Position numbers and translations under genes: made by a program. The notes under the pieces were generated by a model. That model saw nothing but the letters and a program-made list of their open reading frames with translations, had not been told where the DNA came from and made no database searches. From positions 62,001 to 126,000 of the forward strand of contig NZ_CANNBW010000001.1 in assembly GCF_947502995.1 (NCBI RefSeq): a stretch of 64,000 nt of DNA. Direction: 5' to 3'. This stretch comes from an uncultured Tenacibaculum sp. (lineage in GTDB: Bacteria > Bacteroidota > Bacteroidia > Flavobacteriales > Flavobacteriaceae). Below, piece after piece: positions 51,539 through 61,595 of this stretch. Positions within the stretch are counted from its first letter, which is position 1. Every line of letters begins with the position of its first letter.

Positions 51539-54010
51539 ATGAGGAGGATATTTTTACTTTTTTTATTAGTTTCTACTACCTTATTTTCACAAGAAGTTAC
51601 CGTTTATGATGCGGAAACTGGTAAGGTAATTGAAGCTGTTGCAGTTTTTAATAAAAATAAAAGCAAATCTGGTGTTACCAACGAAAATGGTAAAGTAGAT
51701 CTTACGATGTTTTCAAATGAAGTTATTTACTTTTCACATGTTTCTTATGCCGAATTTTCAAGTAAAAAATCAGTGATTTTACTTAATAATAATGAAGTTT
51801 TTTTATCTAAAGAATCAGAGCAATTAGATGAAGTTGTAGTTTCAGTATTTAAGAACAAAGCAAAGACTAAAAGAATTGCAGAGCAAATAGAAGTAATTAA
51901 AGCCAGAGAAATACAAAAGATAGCAGCACAAAGTTCTGCAGATGTTTTGGCAAATGTTCCAGGTATTCGAGTGCAACGATCACAATTTGGAGGAGGAAGC
52001 CCAGTGTTAAGGGGTATGGAAAGTAATCGTGTGCTTTTAGTTGTTGATGGTGTTCGAATGAATAACGCAATTTATAGAAAAGGACATTTACAAAACTCAA
52101 TTACTGTTGCTCCAAGTATGCTAGATAGAACAGAAGTTGTTTTTGGTCCAACCTCAGTTACTTATGGTTCCGATGCTTTAGGTGGTGTAATTCATTATTA
52201 TACTAAGACTCCGAAACTATCTAAAAATAAAGAAGTAAAAAGTAATTTTTTCTCACGTTTCTCAACTATAAATAATGAAATTACAAATCAAGCTTCTGTA
52301 GAATTACGTTTTCCTAAATGGGGAAGTTTTACAAGTGTTTCACATAGTGATTTTGGTGATTTAAAAATGGGAGAAAATAGATCTCATGGATTCCAAGAAT
52401 GGGGAAAGATTACATATTTCTCTGAAAATGTAGGAAATCGTTTCGTATCAACTCCAACATTAAATTCAGATCCAAACCTTCAAAGAAACACAGGATATAA
52501 TCAAACAGATATTCTTCAAAAGTTTTATGTGCCACTTTCTAAAAGTACAGATCTTAAAATAAACATTCAGTATTCGACATCTTCTGATGTTCCTCGATTT
52601 GATAGATTAACAGAACTTACTGATGAAGCAGATCCATCTACATTGAAATTTGCAGAATGGTATTATGGTCCGCAAGACCGTTTGTTAATTTCTCCACAAT
52701 TAGAAATTAATCCAAAGAAAAAATGGATGAAGAGTGGTGTGTTTACATTGGCTTATCAAAATATTAAAGAGAGTAGAATTCAAAGGAAATTTGGTAGTTT
52801 ACAAAGATCTTACAGAGAAGAAGAGGTAGATATTTTTAGTCTTAATGGTGATTTTTCAGTTCCATTAGCAAAACATAGAGATTTAGGGTATGGATTCGAA
52901 GTTGCCTATAATGATGTAAATTCTAATTCTTTCGGAAAGGAATTAAATGTTGTAAATAATGAAATCATAGGTTTTAACGGTGATTTTGCAGTACAATCTC
53001 GTTATGCTGATGGAGGAAGTAGTTATTTAAGTTCTGCTTTGTATGTTGATTATAGGCAAGATATATCTAAAAGGTCAACATTAAATTCAGGTATACGTTT
53101 AACTAATACACAGCTTAGAGCAAAATGGATAGATGATACATTTATTACTTTACCAGATAATGATATCAGTTTAAGTAATACAGCTGTAACATTCAGTGTA
53201 GGTTATGTTCATAAGCCAGCGAAAAATTGGAAATTGAATGCTGTAATTTCTTCCGGGTTTAGATCTCCTAATATCGATGATGTTGGAAAGGTAAGAGAAA
53301 AAGGAGGAAACGTAACTGTGCCAAATGTGAACTTAAGACCAGAACATGCTTATAGTGGAGAAATAGGACTAGAAAAGTATTTTAACGATAGGAAGTTTAA
53401 AATTGGAGGTAATGTTTATTACACTTTATTAACAAATTATATCTATCGAGATGATTTTGTTTTAAATGGTCAGTCTACAATTAGATTCGATGGTGTAGAT
53501 GGTAACAATATTGTAGCAAATGTAAATAGAGATAATGCTTATGTAACTGGTTTTACAGTAAATTATCAGGGGAAGCTTTTCAAAAACTGGACAACTACTG
53601 GTTCTATTACTTATACAAAAGGAAAAACTTTTGATACAGATCAACCAATGTCTTCAATTCCTCCATTATTTGGGAATTTTGATGTGAATTACGTGACTAA
53701 AAAAGTAGAAGCAGGAATTAATTTCCGTTTTAATGCAAAGAAAGATATTACTGATTTTAATATTGATGAAGGAATTGACAACCACGAACAAACTCCAATA
53801 GTAGATATAAATGCAACTGAGGAAACTGAAAGATATTTTGGTTCTCCAAGTTGGCAAACATTAAGTGCTTTTGCAAGATATAATTTGAGTAATAATTTTA
53901 GCTTACAGGCAAGAGTAGATAATATTTTTGATGAGCACTATCGTGAGTTTGCGTCTGGAGTTTCTGCTCCTGGAAGAAACCTTTCAGTGAGTTTATTCGC
54001 TAATTTTTAA
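51539..54010 (+). CDS. TonB-dependent receptor, haem/siderophore-like
   Basis: An 823-residue outer-membrane receptor: signal peptide to about 19, a short beta-sandwich domain (about 20-95), plug (about 110-230: SADVLANVPGIRVQRS, VLRGMESNRVLLVVDGVRM, GSDALGGVIHY) and a barrel ending LSVSLFANF. The plug sequence and SPVLRGMESNR signature resemble haem/haemoglobin and transferrin-type receptors. It is 3 bases after recO and upstream of DUF3817. No sigma/anti-sigma partner is adjacent. Confidence 0.9.
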   Translation: MRRIFLLFLLVSTTLFSQEVTVYDAETGKVIEAVAVFNKNKSKSGVTNENGKVDLTMFSNEVIYFSHVSYAEFSSKKSVILLNNNEVFLSKESEQLDEVVVSVFKNKAKTKRIAEQIEVIKAREIQKIAAQSSADVLANVPGIRVQRSQFGGGSPVLRGMESNRVLLVVDGVRMNNAIYRKGHLQNSITVAPSMLDRTEVVFGPTSVTYGSDALGGVIHYYTKTPKLSKNKEVKSNFFSRFSTINNEITNQASVELRFPKWGSFTSVSHSDFGDLKMGENRSHGFQEWGKITYFSENVGNRFVSTPTLNSDPNLQRNTGYNQTDILQKFYVPLSKSTDLKINIQYSTSSDVPRFDRLTELTDEADPSTLKFAEWYYGPQDRLLISPQLEINPKKKWMKSGVFTLAYQNIKESRIQRKFGSLQRSYREEEVDIFSLNGDFSVPLAKHRDLGYGFEVAYNDVNSNSFGKELNVVNNEIIGFNGDFAVQSRYADGGSSYLSSALYVDYRQDISKRSTLNSGIRLTNTQLRAKWIDDTFITLPDNDISLSNTAVTFSVGYVHKPAKNWKLNAVISSGFRSPNIDDVGKVREKGGNVTVPNVNLRPEHAYSGEIGLEKYFNDRKFKIGGNVYYTLLTNYIYRDDFVLNGQSTIRFDGVDGNNIVANVNRDNAYVTGFTVNYQGKLFKNWTTTGSITYTKGKTFDTDQPMSSIPPLFGNFDVNYVTKKVEAGINFRFNAKKDITDFNIDEGIDNHEQTPIVDINATEETERYFGSPSWQTLSAFARYNLSNNFSLQARVDNIFDEHYREFASGVSAPGRNLSVSLFANF

Positions 54011-54018
54011 TATTAATT

Positions 54019-54300
54019 ATGATCAATATATTTAAAATAGTAAGTTTTTTAGAAGGATTATCGTACATTCTTTTACTATTTATAGCAACACCAATTAAGT
54101 ACATTTACGATGATCCTACCTATGTTAAATGGTTAGGAATGCCTCATGGATTATTATTTATTGGTTATTTAGCTTTAGCAACTCTTTTAAAGGTTGAACT
54201 AAAATGGAGTGTTAAAGATTTTCTTATAGTTTGTCTTTTAGCAATTATCCCTTTCGGAACTTTTTTCGTTGGAAAATATTTAAAGGAAGAAAAAAAGTAA
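54019..54300 (+). CDS. DUF3817 small membrane protein
   Basis: A 93-residue protein with three membrane helices. IVSFLEGLSYILLLFIATPIKY at the start and KWLGMPHGLLFIGYLA in the middle form the DUF3817 pattern, found in many bacteria with unknown role. It lies 8 bases after the TonB receptor and is probably the last gene of the porZ-recO-receptor unit. Confidence 0.88.
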   Translation: MINIFKIVSFLEGLSYILLLFIATPIKYIYDDPTYVKWLGMPHGLLFIGYLALATLLKVELKWSVKDFLIVCLLAIIPFGTFFVGKYLKEEKK

Positions 54301-54581
54301 CCAATACAACTTTCTAATTTCAGTTCATTTTTTATTCAAAAAATAAACAACATTGTTTTACAGTGATGTTTAATTCTATTGTTTTTGATATTTCAAAAGG
54401 AAAACATCATGTAATAAAAAAGGGAATTTAACAGTGTTTTAGGGGGAGATTCCCTAGTGCTTCTACTTTCAGAAAATAATAGTTTTATCACACATTTAAA
54501 ACCTCATTCGCGAAGAGTAGACGAAAAACTTGATTGTCTATAAAAGTTCAAGAATTAATTAACTATTATAAATTAAATCTT

Positions 54582-54809
54582 ATGTTACAAAACATTTTAA
54601 AATTAGAAGGAATCGAAGTATTAGACAAAACCAGTCAGCAAGATGTTAAAGGTGGCGGGCTTTTTAATAGAGATTATTTTGCATGTCAATGTGGTAATAA
54701 CACAAATACTTTTCAGGTTAGAGCTTGTAATTTGACTAGAGCAGAAAGAAAAGCAGATCGTAAATGTCCAACAGGACAGTCTTCTAGTTGTGTGCAAACA
54801 AATATCTAA
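54582..54809 (+). CDS. Second Cys-rich peptide with double-glycine leader
   Basis: The ATG at 54582 is preferred over an upstream in-frame TTG at 54534. The leader (MLQNILKLEGIEVLDKTSQQDVKGG) ends in a Gly run at 24-26, with the L-x-x-x-x-Q-x-x-V-K-G-G form of peptidase-ABC exporter substrates. The 49-50 residue core has five Cys (35, 37, 49, 62, 70) and a basic middle (TRAERKADRKC). It shares the leader principle, not the core sequence, with the peptide at 37510. No maturation, transport or immunity gene is adjacent. It is monocistronic with its own terminator. Confidence 0.7.
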   Translation: MLQNILKLEGIEVLDKTSQQDVKGGGLFNRDYFACQCGNNTNTFQVRACNLTRAERKADRKCPTGQSSSCVQTNI

Positions 54810-54843
54810 TTTGTTAATAATACATAGCTAAAAATAAAAAATG

Positions 54844-54878
54844 ACGAGTCATGAATTTTCATGACTCGTTTGTATTTT
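54844..54878 (+). terminator. Rho-independent terminator after the second peptide gene
   Basis: Perfect 12-bp stem (ACGAGTCATGAA / TTCATGACTCGT) with a 2-base loop, then TTGTATTTTA. Confidence 0.82.
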
Positions 54879-54991
54879 AATATGCTATATAAATGAGTTA
54901 ATTCGGTAGATATCCATATTGAATTAAATGTTCTTTACAAGAGATCTTTTTTAAATTTCTATTATCTAATAATTGTACTTCATTAATCTTA

Positions 54992-57463
54992 TTAATCAAA
55001 CAGACTAATTCCGAAAAGGAAACGATTTTCTTTTATTCCATTAAAATTAGATTGCACAAAATCAAATCGTAAAAAACGCCATTTTCCCCAACCAATATTA
55101 TCCAAACCAATAGAGTATTCAGAATAAGGTTTTCTACCTCCAGAAAAGTATCCTTTGGCTCCAATTACAGTATGAAAATTTAGTTTATTAATCAAAGGAA
55201 TTTTATTTAGTAAAAAACCTTTAAAGTTATGTTGTGTATGCATTTCGGCGTAACTGTCGTTGGTGCTAAAATCATAATAAGGCATAATAAAAAAGCTGCT
55301 TAAACGATCGGAAGGAGCTAAATCTATTTCATTTGCTAAAGGATGGTAAAAATCCATAAAAGGAATGTTTTTTTGTTCTAAAAATATTCCACCTCTAAGG
55401 TTGTAGTCAAAGTCACCAATATTCCCCAAAGAAATATATTGCGTTAACCTTGAGAAAAGAAGATCAGAATGGAACTCAGAATTTTCTGATCCAAATGTTT
55501 TTCTGTATCCTAAAGTTAATGTTGGGAATTTATTGCTTCTTACTGTAAATCGAGAATCCGGATAACTAATGTATTTACTTCCAAAATTTATAGTTGTAGC
55601 TATTTGAGCTTTAATAATTCGATGTTTTGTAAACGAAACAGAATTAGAAGTTGGATCGATAGGGTTGTTAGTTTCAAAAGTTCCGTCTCTATTAAAGAAA
55701 GAATAATTTGTAGTGTTTACTACTGGTTTTCTATCAGCATATTCTGCACTTGAAAATAATTGAACTCCAGGATATAATTCTTTAGAGAAAGATACAGATG
55801 CAAAAGATTTTGAGAAAAACTTAGCAAAATTTTCCCTGAACATTAATGAGTAAAAACTATTATTTAAATTGCTCACAGGATCTCTTTCATCAAATTGACT
55901 TAATTTATTTCCTGCAGAGATAGAAAGTCGAGGTTTATCTATGTTGTTCCATTTTTTATAAAAGCTAACAACCGGACGAAATTTTTTGTCTGAAAACCCG
56001 TAATTCACAGACCCACTTACACTCCAAACATTTCCTTTATCATTTACTCTTTTGTAATAAGATATTTCTGGATTAAAATTTAATCCTTGTATTGTGTTGT
56101 ATCGAATGCTTTCTATAAAACCATTAAAACTTAACGACCATTTATCATAACTATTACGATATGTATATCCTAAAACAGGAGATAGTATTTTAAACTTATT
56201 ACTTTTTGTATCTACAGAATCTAGATACTTTTTAGATTTACGAACAACTTTAATACTATCTTTTACTAAGTAATCTGTTTGTTCCTCCAAGGTTAAAGGA
56301 ACACTTCTTAATTCATTCCAATATACCGAGTCTTTTTTAGTGGCGTTATTTTCAAAAGAAAGAATTTCTTTTCCAAAAGTTTCAGTATTAAATTCTGGTG
56401 AGAAATTATAATTTGAATACGATGCAGAGAATCTTCCGTCTATGTTAAAACCTAAAAAACCAACTTTAAAATCTATAGTTTGTAATAGTAATGCCCAAAT
56501 GCCAGATTTTGGCTCGTAATTATAGTTTTGTTTAATATGTAAAACATCAATGGCTGGATTATTAATTTGTGCTCCAGTAATGGTTAAATCTGCTCCATAA
56601 ATAGCCCAGTCATCCTCTACAACATAAATATGTCCACCAAAAACACGATCGTTTTCTCTTCTAGGAATAATTTTAATTTTATTAATTAATTTCCCATTTT
56701 CATCATAAAAACTACCAACTAGTTTAAACTTGTAATAGCTAAAAGTGTAGTTAGAAATAGGAGAAAAAATATCGGTGTCTGCTACTGGTACTAAATTTTT
56801 ATATAGATTAAAGTTAACATCAGCAGCTCTGTTGAAAGAGATTCCATTGTCTTGTCCACTTACTTTAGATGCGACAATAACTTCTTTAAAGTTTTTAGGT
56901 CTTTTTTGATACCAAATTTTTGAAATAGTTTCAGAAAGATAAATAATTCCACTACGTGTAGAATCTAATCCACCACCTAAATCTCCAATTTCTTGACCTA
57001 ATATCTTTTTAGGTGCATTTTTAATTTTAAATAAACCTCTTGAATAAAAGTCTGCTTTGTATTTACCCGATTTATTGGTGTTTTTTTCTTTGCTTGCAAT
57101 TACTTTTCTAATGATTACATTAGCCGGGTTTTCTGTTGAAGAAACTGTTACTTCTTCCAGTAACTTTTCTTCTTCAGCCATTTTAATATTCAGTTCAAAA
57201 GGAAATTGATTAATGGTAACTTCTTTTTTTACAGTTTTAAAACCTAAAAATTGAAATACAACTGTTTGTTTTCCTTTTTTTGAAGTAGGTAACTCATAAA
57301 AACCATTGTCATTAGTTGTTGTTCCTTTTAAAGAATTTTCTAAATAAATACTTACAAATGGTAAAGGTTCATTGTTTTTGTTGACCACTTTACCTCTAAT
57401 TTGTGCAGAGCTAAAAAATGAAGTTAAAAAGAAAAGAACTAAAGTAAAGTTTTTCATAATCAA
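54992..57463 (-). CDS. DUF5686 outer-membrane protein with carboxypeptidase-like domain
   Basis: An 823-residue exported protein: signal peptide to about 21, an N-terminal carboxypeptidase-like beta-sandwich (IRGKVVNKNNEPLPFVSIYL, about 22-105), then the DUF5686 region (ENPANVIIRKVIASKEKN; YSRGLFKIKNAP) and a long C-terminal part of amphipathic strands ending FLFGISLFD. The architecture suggests an outer-membrane barrel resembling TonB receptors but without a plug. Common in Bacteroidota; function unknown. A minus-strand -7 element is 20 bases upstream. Confidence 0.9.
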   Translation of the reverse strand: MIMKNFTLVLFFLTSFFSSAQIRGKVVNKNNEPLPFVSIYLENSLKGTTTNDNGFYELPTSKKGKQTVVFQFLGFKTVKKEVTINQFPFELNIKMAEEEKLLEEVTVSSTENPANVIIRKVIASKEKNTNKSGKYKADFYSRGLFKIKNAPKKILGQEIGDLGGGLDSTRSGIIYLSETISKIWYQKRPKNFKEVIVASKVSGQDNGISFNRAADVNFNLYKNLVPVADTDIFSPISNYTFSYYKFKLVGSFYDENGKLINKIKIIPRRENDRVFGGHIYVVEDDWAIYGADLTITGAQINNPAIDVLHIKQNYNYEPKSGIWALLLQTIDFKVGFLGFNIDGRFSASYSNYNFSPEFNTETFGKEILSFENNATKKDSVYWNELRSVPLTLEEQTDYLVKDSIKVVRKSKKYLDSVDTKSNKFKILSPVLGYTYRNSYDKWSLSFNGFIESIRYNTIQGLNFNPEISYYKRVNDKGNVWSVSGSVNYGFSDKKFRPVVSFYKKWNNIDKPRLSISAGNKLSQFDERDPVSNLNNSFYSLMFRENFAKFFSKSFASVSFSKELYPGVQLFSSAEYADRKPVVNTTNYSFFNRDGTFETNNPIDPTSNSVSFTKHRIIKAQIATTINFGSKYISYPDSRFTVRSNKFPTLTLGYRKTFGSENSEFHSDLLFSRLTQYISLGNIGDFDYNLRGGIFLEQKNIPFMDFYHPLANEIDLAPSDRLSSFFIMPYYDFSTNDSYAEMHTQHNFKGFLLNKIPLINKLNFHTVIGAKGYFSGGRKPYSEYSIGLDNIGWGKWRFLRFDFVQSNFNGIKENRFLFGISLFD

Positions 57464-57876
57464 TAGTTTGGTTTTTATGTGGCAAACATAATTGAATTAT
57501 TTATGAAATATTATTTAGGAAATGTTAAAGAATGTATTGAAAGTAAAATGAGTACAACAGTAATATTGACGATTTACTATTGTACTCAATTAAACAAGGG
57601 ACTATTAATACAACTATTTACTGCTGGCTTTTTATATTATTACTTAATATCGTTAACTATTAATTAGAAGTACCAAGGGACATGACATGTAAAACAAATA
57701 AAATATCTGTAGTATATGACTTATTTTAAGTTACGAAAAGAACTTAAATGAGTAAGTAAGCTTCAAGGAGCGAAATAAAATTTTTCATAATAGGGGATAT
57801 TAAGCTTTAAAGTCTAAGCTAAAATTGCATTCATTCAAATATAAAAAATAAAAACCTAAAAATCAACTATTTACAA
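57464..57876. other. Intergenic region without a convincing gene
   Basis: These 413 bases separate the 5' end of the DUF5686 gene from the 3' end of the AsmA-like gene. I see the DUF5686 promoter element at the left end and otherwise AT-rich sequence. A 62-codon GTG frame at 57479-57667 overlaps the promoter and looks spurious. No clear hairpin terminator for the AsmA-like gene was found. Confidence 0.5.
57483..57490 (-). promoter_or_regulatory. Bacteroidota -7 element, minus strand (TAtgTTTG)
   Basis: Reverse complement TATGTTTG, 19 bases before the DUF5686 ATG at 57463. Confidence 0.5.
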
Positions 57877-60504
57877 TTAATTTTTTTTCTTTTCATCTTT
57901 CTTTTTCTTCTTTTTGCCAAATAAACCACCTAAAACATCTTTTACAGCATTTACTGTATTATCTTTTTTATTATCGGTAGCAGAAGCTTTATTGTTTTTA
58001 TTTCCTAATAAACCACCTACAGCTTTGTCTAGTAGTTTGTTTTTTTGTTTTTGAACCAATTGAGTAGTTAAGTTACTAACAGCCGATTTTAAGTCTGTTT
58101 TTACCGATGGGTTAGTAAAGCTTCCTGAAAAGTTTGCTGTAACAGGAACTTTCACGTTTTGGTCTTTACTGTCTAGTTTACCAAGTAAATTACTAACTTC
58201 ACTTCCTAAGTATTTTGCAGGAACATTAAAAGTAGCGTTATAATCCATTAATTGATCAAAACCATGGCTACCTCCAACTTGAATGTCAATATCTTTATAT
58301 TTTAGGTTGAAAGGTTTTACATTCACTTTTCCATTATCAAAAGATAAATTAGTTTTAATGTCTTTTAAGTTCAGTTGTTTTAAATCTACGAATCCTAAGT
58401 TTTGATCTAATAAGCTTAAAGCTTTGGAGTTTTTAGGTTCTACATTTGTTGCTAATACTTCCGCTAAAGCTTTACCAGTCATAGAAGTTAAATTAGGTGT
58501 AAAATCATCATTAAGATTTCCAGATAAATTTAAATTGGTGTTTAATTTTCCTTGTAAAACATCGGCAATTGGTGAAAGCATTTTAAACAGTTCAATGTTT
58601 TTAAATGATTCACTGATGTTAAAAGACTTAATTCCCATATCCATATCAAATACAGGCTGTTCTTTTTGAGTATTTACAGCTCCGTTTAAGGCTATAGTTC
58701 CACCAAACATATTTCCATTTACATTTTGTAATGTAGCTTTTTCATCTTTTATAATTAACTTTCCTTGAACATTAGAAAGTTTTAAATTATCGTAATGAAC
58801 TTCTTTTGCAGAAGCGTTTACAACACAATCTAAAAATGCTGGGATTTTAAGTTTTTCTTTAGGTTGTACTTCTTTGTTTTCAGGAGTTTCTTTTTTAGGT
58901 GTTTCACTGGTTTCAGTTTCAGCAACCATAAAATCACTAACTTTAAAAGAGTTAGAGTTTAAGTTAAAGTTTCCTTGTAAATTTTTATCTGAAAGCAAAA
59001 AACCTAGTAAATTATTAATTGTACCAGTGGCATTTAAATCACTTGTACCAGTAACGGCATTAAATTTTGTTAATGATATTTTTTTAGGAGCAAAATCAAC
59101 TTTTGCTGCATTAATTTGTATTGGATTGGCAACTTGTTCTCCGCTAAATAAGAAGTCTTTAATTTCTAAATTACCACTATTTTTTATACGTTGGTATTTA
59201 TTATTTTGAACAGCATCAATATCGAAGCTAGAAGTTAAATTTGCTGTTATAATTCCGCTTAAGTCGTTTTTAAGCTCTAAAGGATATACTTTATCAATAT
59301 GACTTAAATCAATTTTTCCATTAACAGTAGAGTTGATATAAGGATTCTTAGTCAAATTACTCACTTTAGCATTTCCACTAAACTCATTTTCATCAATTTT
59401 AAAGGCTAACTTTTGCAGATTAACATAAGTATCATCTACATTTCCAGTAGTGTTTTTAATTTGAGTGTTAATGCGAATGTTTTTTACGCTTTTTGGTAAA
59501 CTAGGATATTTGAATGAAGCGTTGTTAGAGGCAATCGTTACATCAATTTTAGGAATAGTTGTTTCTGTAACTTTTCCGTCTACTTTACCAACAATACTAA
59601 AATCACCAGTAGTTTTTACATCAGAAATATTCTTAGCGTATTCTTCTGGAATTAAAGCTAAAAAGTTTTTAAAGTCAGAAGACGGAGTTTTAAAATTCAC
59701 ATGAACTTCTTGGCTATTGTCCTTATTTAATTGAACAAATCCATCAAAAATTAACGGAAGCTGATTGATATGTGCCTCGTTTTTTAAGAATGAATATTTA
59801 GAGTTTTCTAAATCTAAAGCTAGTACAGCATTCAAATCTAAATGTTGATTCTTAACTAACGCTTTTCCATCTTTTTCAAAAAGGATATTTGTTGTTGTTT
59901 TTGTGTCAAGTTCTGTTGTTTTTTGAGAAAAATCTCCACTTCCAGAATGATTGAAATCAGATAAAACTACATCCATTTTTCCTTTGTCGTCGTGGTATCT
60001 TAAAGTTGCATTAGTAATTGCATATTCTTTTAAAGACAAACTAAAGTTGCTGCTTTCTCCGGTAGCTTCTTCAGTTTTTTCTTCTACTGCTTTAGACGTG
60101 TCTTTTTTCGCAATGTCATAATTTGCATTTCCTTGTTCATTAATATGGATTTTTACTAAAGAATTATCAATAGTGAACGAGTTTATATTTAACTGACTGT
60201 TAGAAGATTTAAAAACCTCAGTAAGTTTAAGTTTAATTTTTACAGATTCGCTGTAAAGTAATGTATCACCTTCAAAAGGCTTAAAATTGGTAACCAAAAC
60301 ATCTTTTAATTCTACAGAAGCTTTAGGGAAGTTTTTAAGTAAACTCAAATTAGCATCCGCGAATTCAACTTTAGCATTTACGTTATTGTTAATTGTTTCT
60401 TTTATAAGAGCAACAATTTTATCTTGAAACATGAAAGGAATTGCCGCTAGCGCAACAATGATTACGACTAATGTTATGACTACAATTTTGACAATTTTTT
60501 TCAT
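57877..60504 (-). CDS. AsmA-like envelope protein
   Basis: The ATG at 60504 is used (875 residues); the longer frame from 60648 would run through both divergent promoters and place the membrane anchor internally. The N-terminus is a single membrane helix (IVKIVVITLVVIIVALAAIPF), followed by the AsmA start FQDKIVALIKETINNNVNAKV and VELKDVLVTNFKPFEGDTLL. A long beta-rich body ends in the AsmA C-terminal region (about 640-800) and a Lys-rich tail (KKKKKDEKKKN). AsmA/TamB-like proteins span the periplasm and are linked to lipid transport and outer-membrane homeostasis. Divergent from queG. Confidence 0.85.
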   Translation of the reverse strand: MKKIVKIVVITLVVIIVALAAIPFMFQDKIVALIKETINNNVNAKVEFADANLSLLKNFPKASVELKDVLVTNFKPFEGDTLLYSESVKIKLKLTEVFKSSNSQLNINSFTIDNSLVKIHINEQGNANYDIAKKDTSKAVEEKTEEATGESSNFSLSLKEYAITNATLRYHDDKGKMDVVLSDFNHSGSGDFSQKTTELDTKTTTNILFEKDGKALVKNQHLDLNAVLALDLENSKYSFLKNEAHINQLPLIFDGFVQLNKDNSQEVHVNFKTPSSDFKNFLALIPEEYAKNISDVKTTGDFSIVGKVDGKVTETTIPKIDVTIASNNASFKYPSLPKSVKNIRINTQIKNTTGNVDDTYVNLQKLAFKIDENEFSGNAKVSNLTKNPYINSTVNGKIDLSHIDKVYPLELKNDLSGIITANLTSSFDIDAVQNNKYQRIKNSGNLEIKDFLFSGEQVANPIQINAAKVDFAPKKISLTKFNAVTGTSDLNATGTINNLLGFLLSDKNLQGNFNLNSNSFKVSDFMVAETETSETPKKETPENKEVQPKEKLKIPAFLDCVVNASAKEVHYDNLKLSNVQGKLIIKDEKATLQNVNGNMFGGTIALNGAVNTQKEQPVFDMDMGIKSFNISESFKNIELFKMLSPIADVLQGKLNTNLNLSGNLNDDFTPNLTSMTGKALAEVLATNVEPKNSKALSLLDQNLGFVDLKQLNLKDIKTNLSFDNGKVNVKPFNLKYKDIDIQVGGSHGFDQLMDYNATFNVPAKYLGSEVSNLLGKLDSKDQNVKVPVTANFSGSFTNPSVKTDLKSAVSNLTTQLVQKQKNKLLDKAVGGLLGNKNNKASATDNKKDNTVNAVKDVLGGLFGKKKKKKDEKKKN

Positions 60505-60572
60505 GATACTTACTTTTTTATTACAACGATTTATATTGGGGTTTATTGGATTTACATTTAGTAAATGAATAA

Positions 60573-60580
60573 CAAAGTTA
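60573..60580 (-). promoter_or_regulatory. Bacteroidota -7 element, minus strand (TAacTTTG)
   Basis: Reverse complement TAACTTTG, 68 bases before the AsmA-like ATG. It lies only 11 bases from the plus-strand queG element, so the two promoters are tightly back to back. A palindrome CATTTAGTAAATG at 60555-60567 lies in the AsmA leader. Confidence 0.45.
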
Positions 60581-60591
60581 AAAGTTATGAG

Positions 60592-60599
60592 TAATTTTG
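60592..60599 (+). promoter_or_regulatory. Bacteroidota -7 element (TAatTTTG)
   Basis: Exact TAnnTTTG match 22 bases before the TTG start of queG. Confidence 0.5.
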
Positions 60600-60621
60600 T
60601 AGTTAATAAAAAGTTTAATTT

Positions 60622-61557
60622 TTGAAAAAAACTGCAGAATATTCTCAATTCATAAAAAAAGAAGCTAAAAGGTTGGGTTTCATGTCTTGTGGTATTGCTA
60701 AGGCAGATTTTTTAGAGAAAGAAGCTCCGCGTTTAGAAACTTGGTTAAAAAATGGTTTTCATGGAGAAATGCATTACATGGAAAATCATTTCGATAAACG
60801 TTTAGATCCTAGGCTTTTGGTAGAAGGAGCAAAGTCAGTGATTTCATTATCGTATAATTATTTTCCAGAGGAAGTTCAGAGTTCTGATTCGTATAAATTA
60901 GCAAAGTATGCTTATGGAGAAGATTACCATCATGTTATTAAAAATAAACTTTTTGAATTATTAGAATCTTTACGAGAAGAAATAGGAGAGATTAATGGCC
61001 GTTGTTTCGTTGATTCTGCCCCTGTAATGGAACGTTCTTGGGCAGAGAAAGCTGGTTTAGGTTGGAATGGAAAACATACTTTATTAATTCAAAAACAACA
61101 AGGATCTTTTTTCTTTTTAGCAGAGTTAATTATTGATTTAGAATTAGAATACGATCACCCTTTTGAAACAGATCATTGTGGGAAATGTACACGATGTATA
61201 GATGCTTGTCCGACAGATGCAATATTGCCTAATAATCAAATAGACGGAAGTAAATGTATTTCGTACTTAACGATTGAGTTGCGTGATAATATTCCGAGTC
61301 AGTTTAAAGAAAACATGGAAGATTGGATGTTTGGTTGTGATATTTGTCAAGATGTTTGTCCTTGGAATCGTTTTTCAAAACCTCATAACGAACCATTATT
61401 CAATCCAAAAGAAAATTTATTAGGATTAGAAAAAAGAGATTGGGAAGAATTAACCCAAGAAACGTTTAGTAAGGTTTTTAAAAAATCTGCAGTTAAAAGA
61501 GCGAAATTTAAAGGCTTAACAAGTACTATAGATTTTATAAAAAAAACTACACCGTAA
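60622..61557 (+). CDS. queG: Epoxyqueuosine reductase
   Basis: Cobalamin and Fe-S enzyme catalysing the last step of queuosine tRNA modification. The 311 residues include the N-terminal [17 protein letters not shown], the active-site segment [20 protein letters not shown] (about 130-149) and two [4Fe-4S] clusters: [15 protein letters not shown] (about 192-206) and [13 protein letters not shown] (about 239-251). The start is TTG; no earlier ATG exists and the N-terminus is the expected length. Confidence 0.94.
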   Translation: MKKTAEYSQFIKKEAKRLGFMSCGIAKADFLEKEAPRLETWLKNGFHGEMHYMENHFDKRLDPRLLVEGAKSVISLSYNYFPEEVQSSDSYKLAKYAYGEDYHHVIKNKLFELLESLREEIGEINGRCFVDSAPVMERSWAEKAGLGWNGKHTLLIQKQQGSFFFLAELIIDLELEYDHPFETDHCGKCTRCIDACPTDAILPNNQIDGSKCISYLTIELRDNIPSQFKENMEDWMFGCDICQDVCPWNRFSKPHNEPLFNPKENLLGLEKRDWEELTQETFSKVFKKSAVKRAKFKGLTSTIDFIKKTTP

Positions 61558-61580
61558 GAAAGTTAACTTAAGGTGTAGTT
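61536..61580 (-). terminator. Terminator of the PAS-domain gene, overlapping the queG 3' end
   Basis: A 14-bp stem with one mismatch (61545-61558 with 61567-61580). Read on the minus strand it is followed by eight T. The left arm lies inside the last codons of queG. Confidence 0.7.
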
Positions 61581-61595
61581 CACACAAATCAACAA

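Noticed and set aside
57479..57667. 62-codon GTG frame in the gap upstream of the DUF5686 gene
   Set aside because: It overlaps the DUF5686 promoter element, starts with GTG without support, and its hydrophobic Tyr/Leu-rich product looks like chance translation of AT-rich DNA.
58424..59209. Two plus-strand frames of 81 and 111 codons inside the AsmA-like gene
   Set aside because: They are antisense to a long, well-supported coding region and give low-complexity Leu/Phe/Ser products.
60505..60648. N-terminal extension of the AsmA-like gene
   Set aside because: The 48 extra residues cover both divergent promoters and would put the membrane anchor in the interior.
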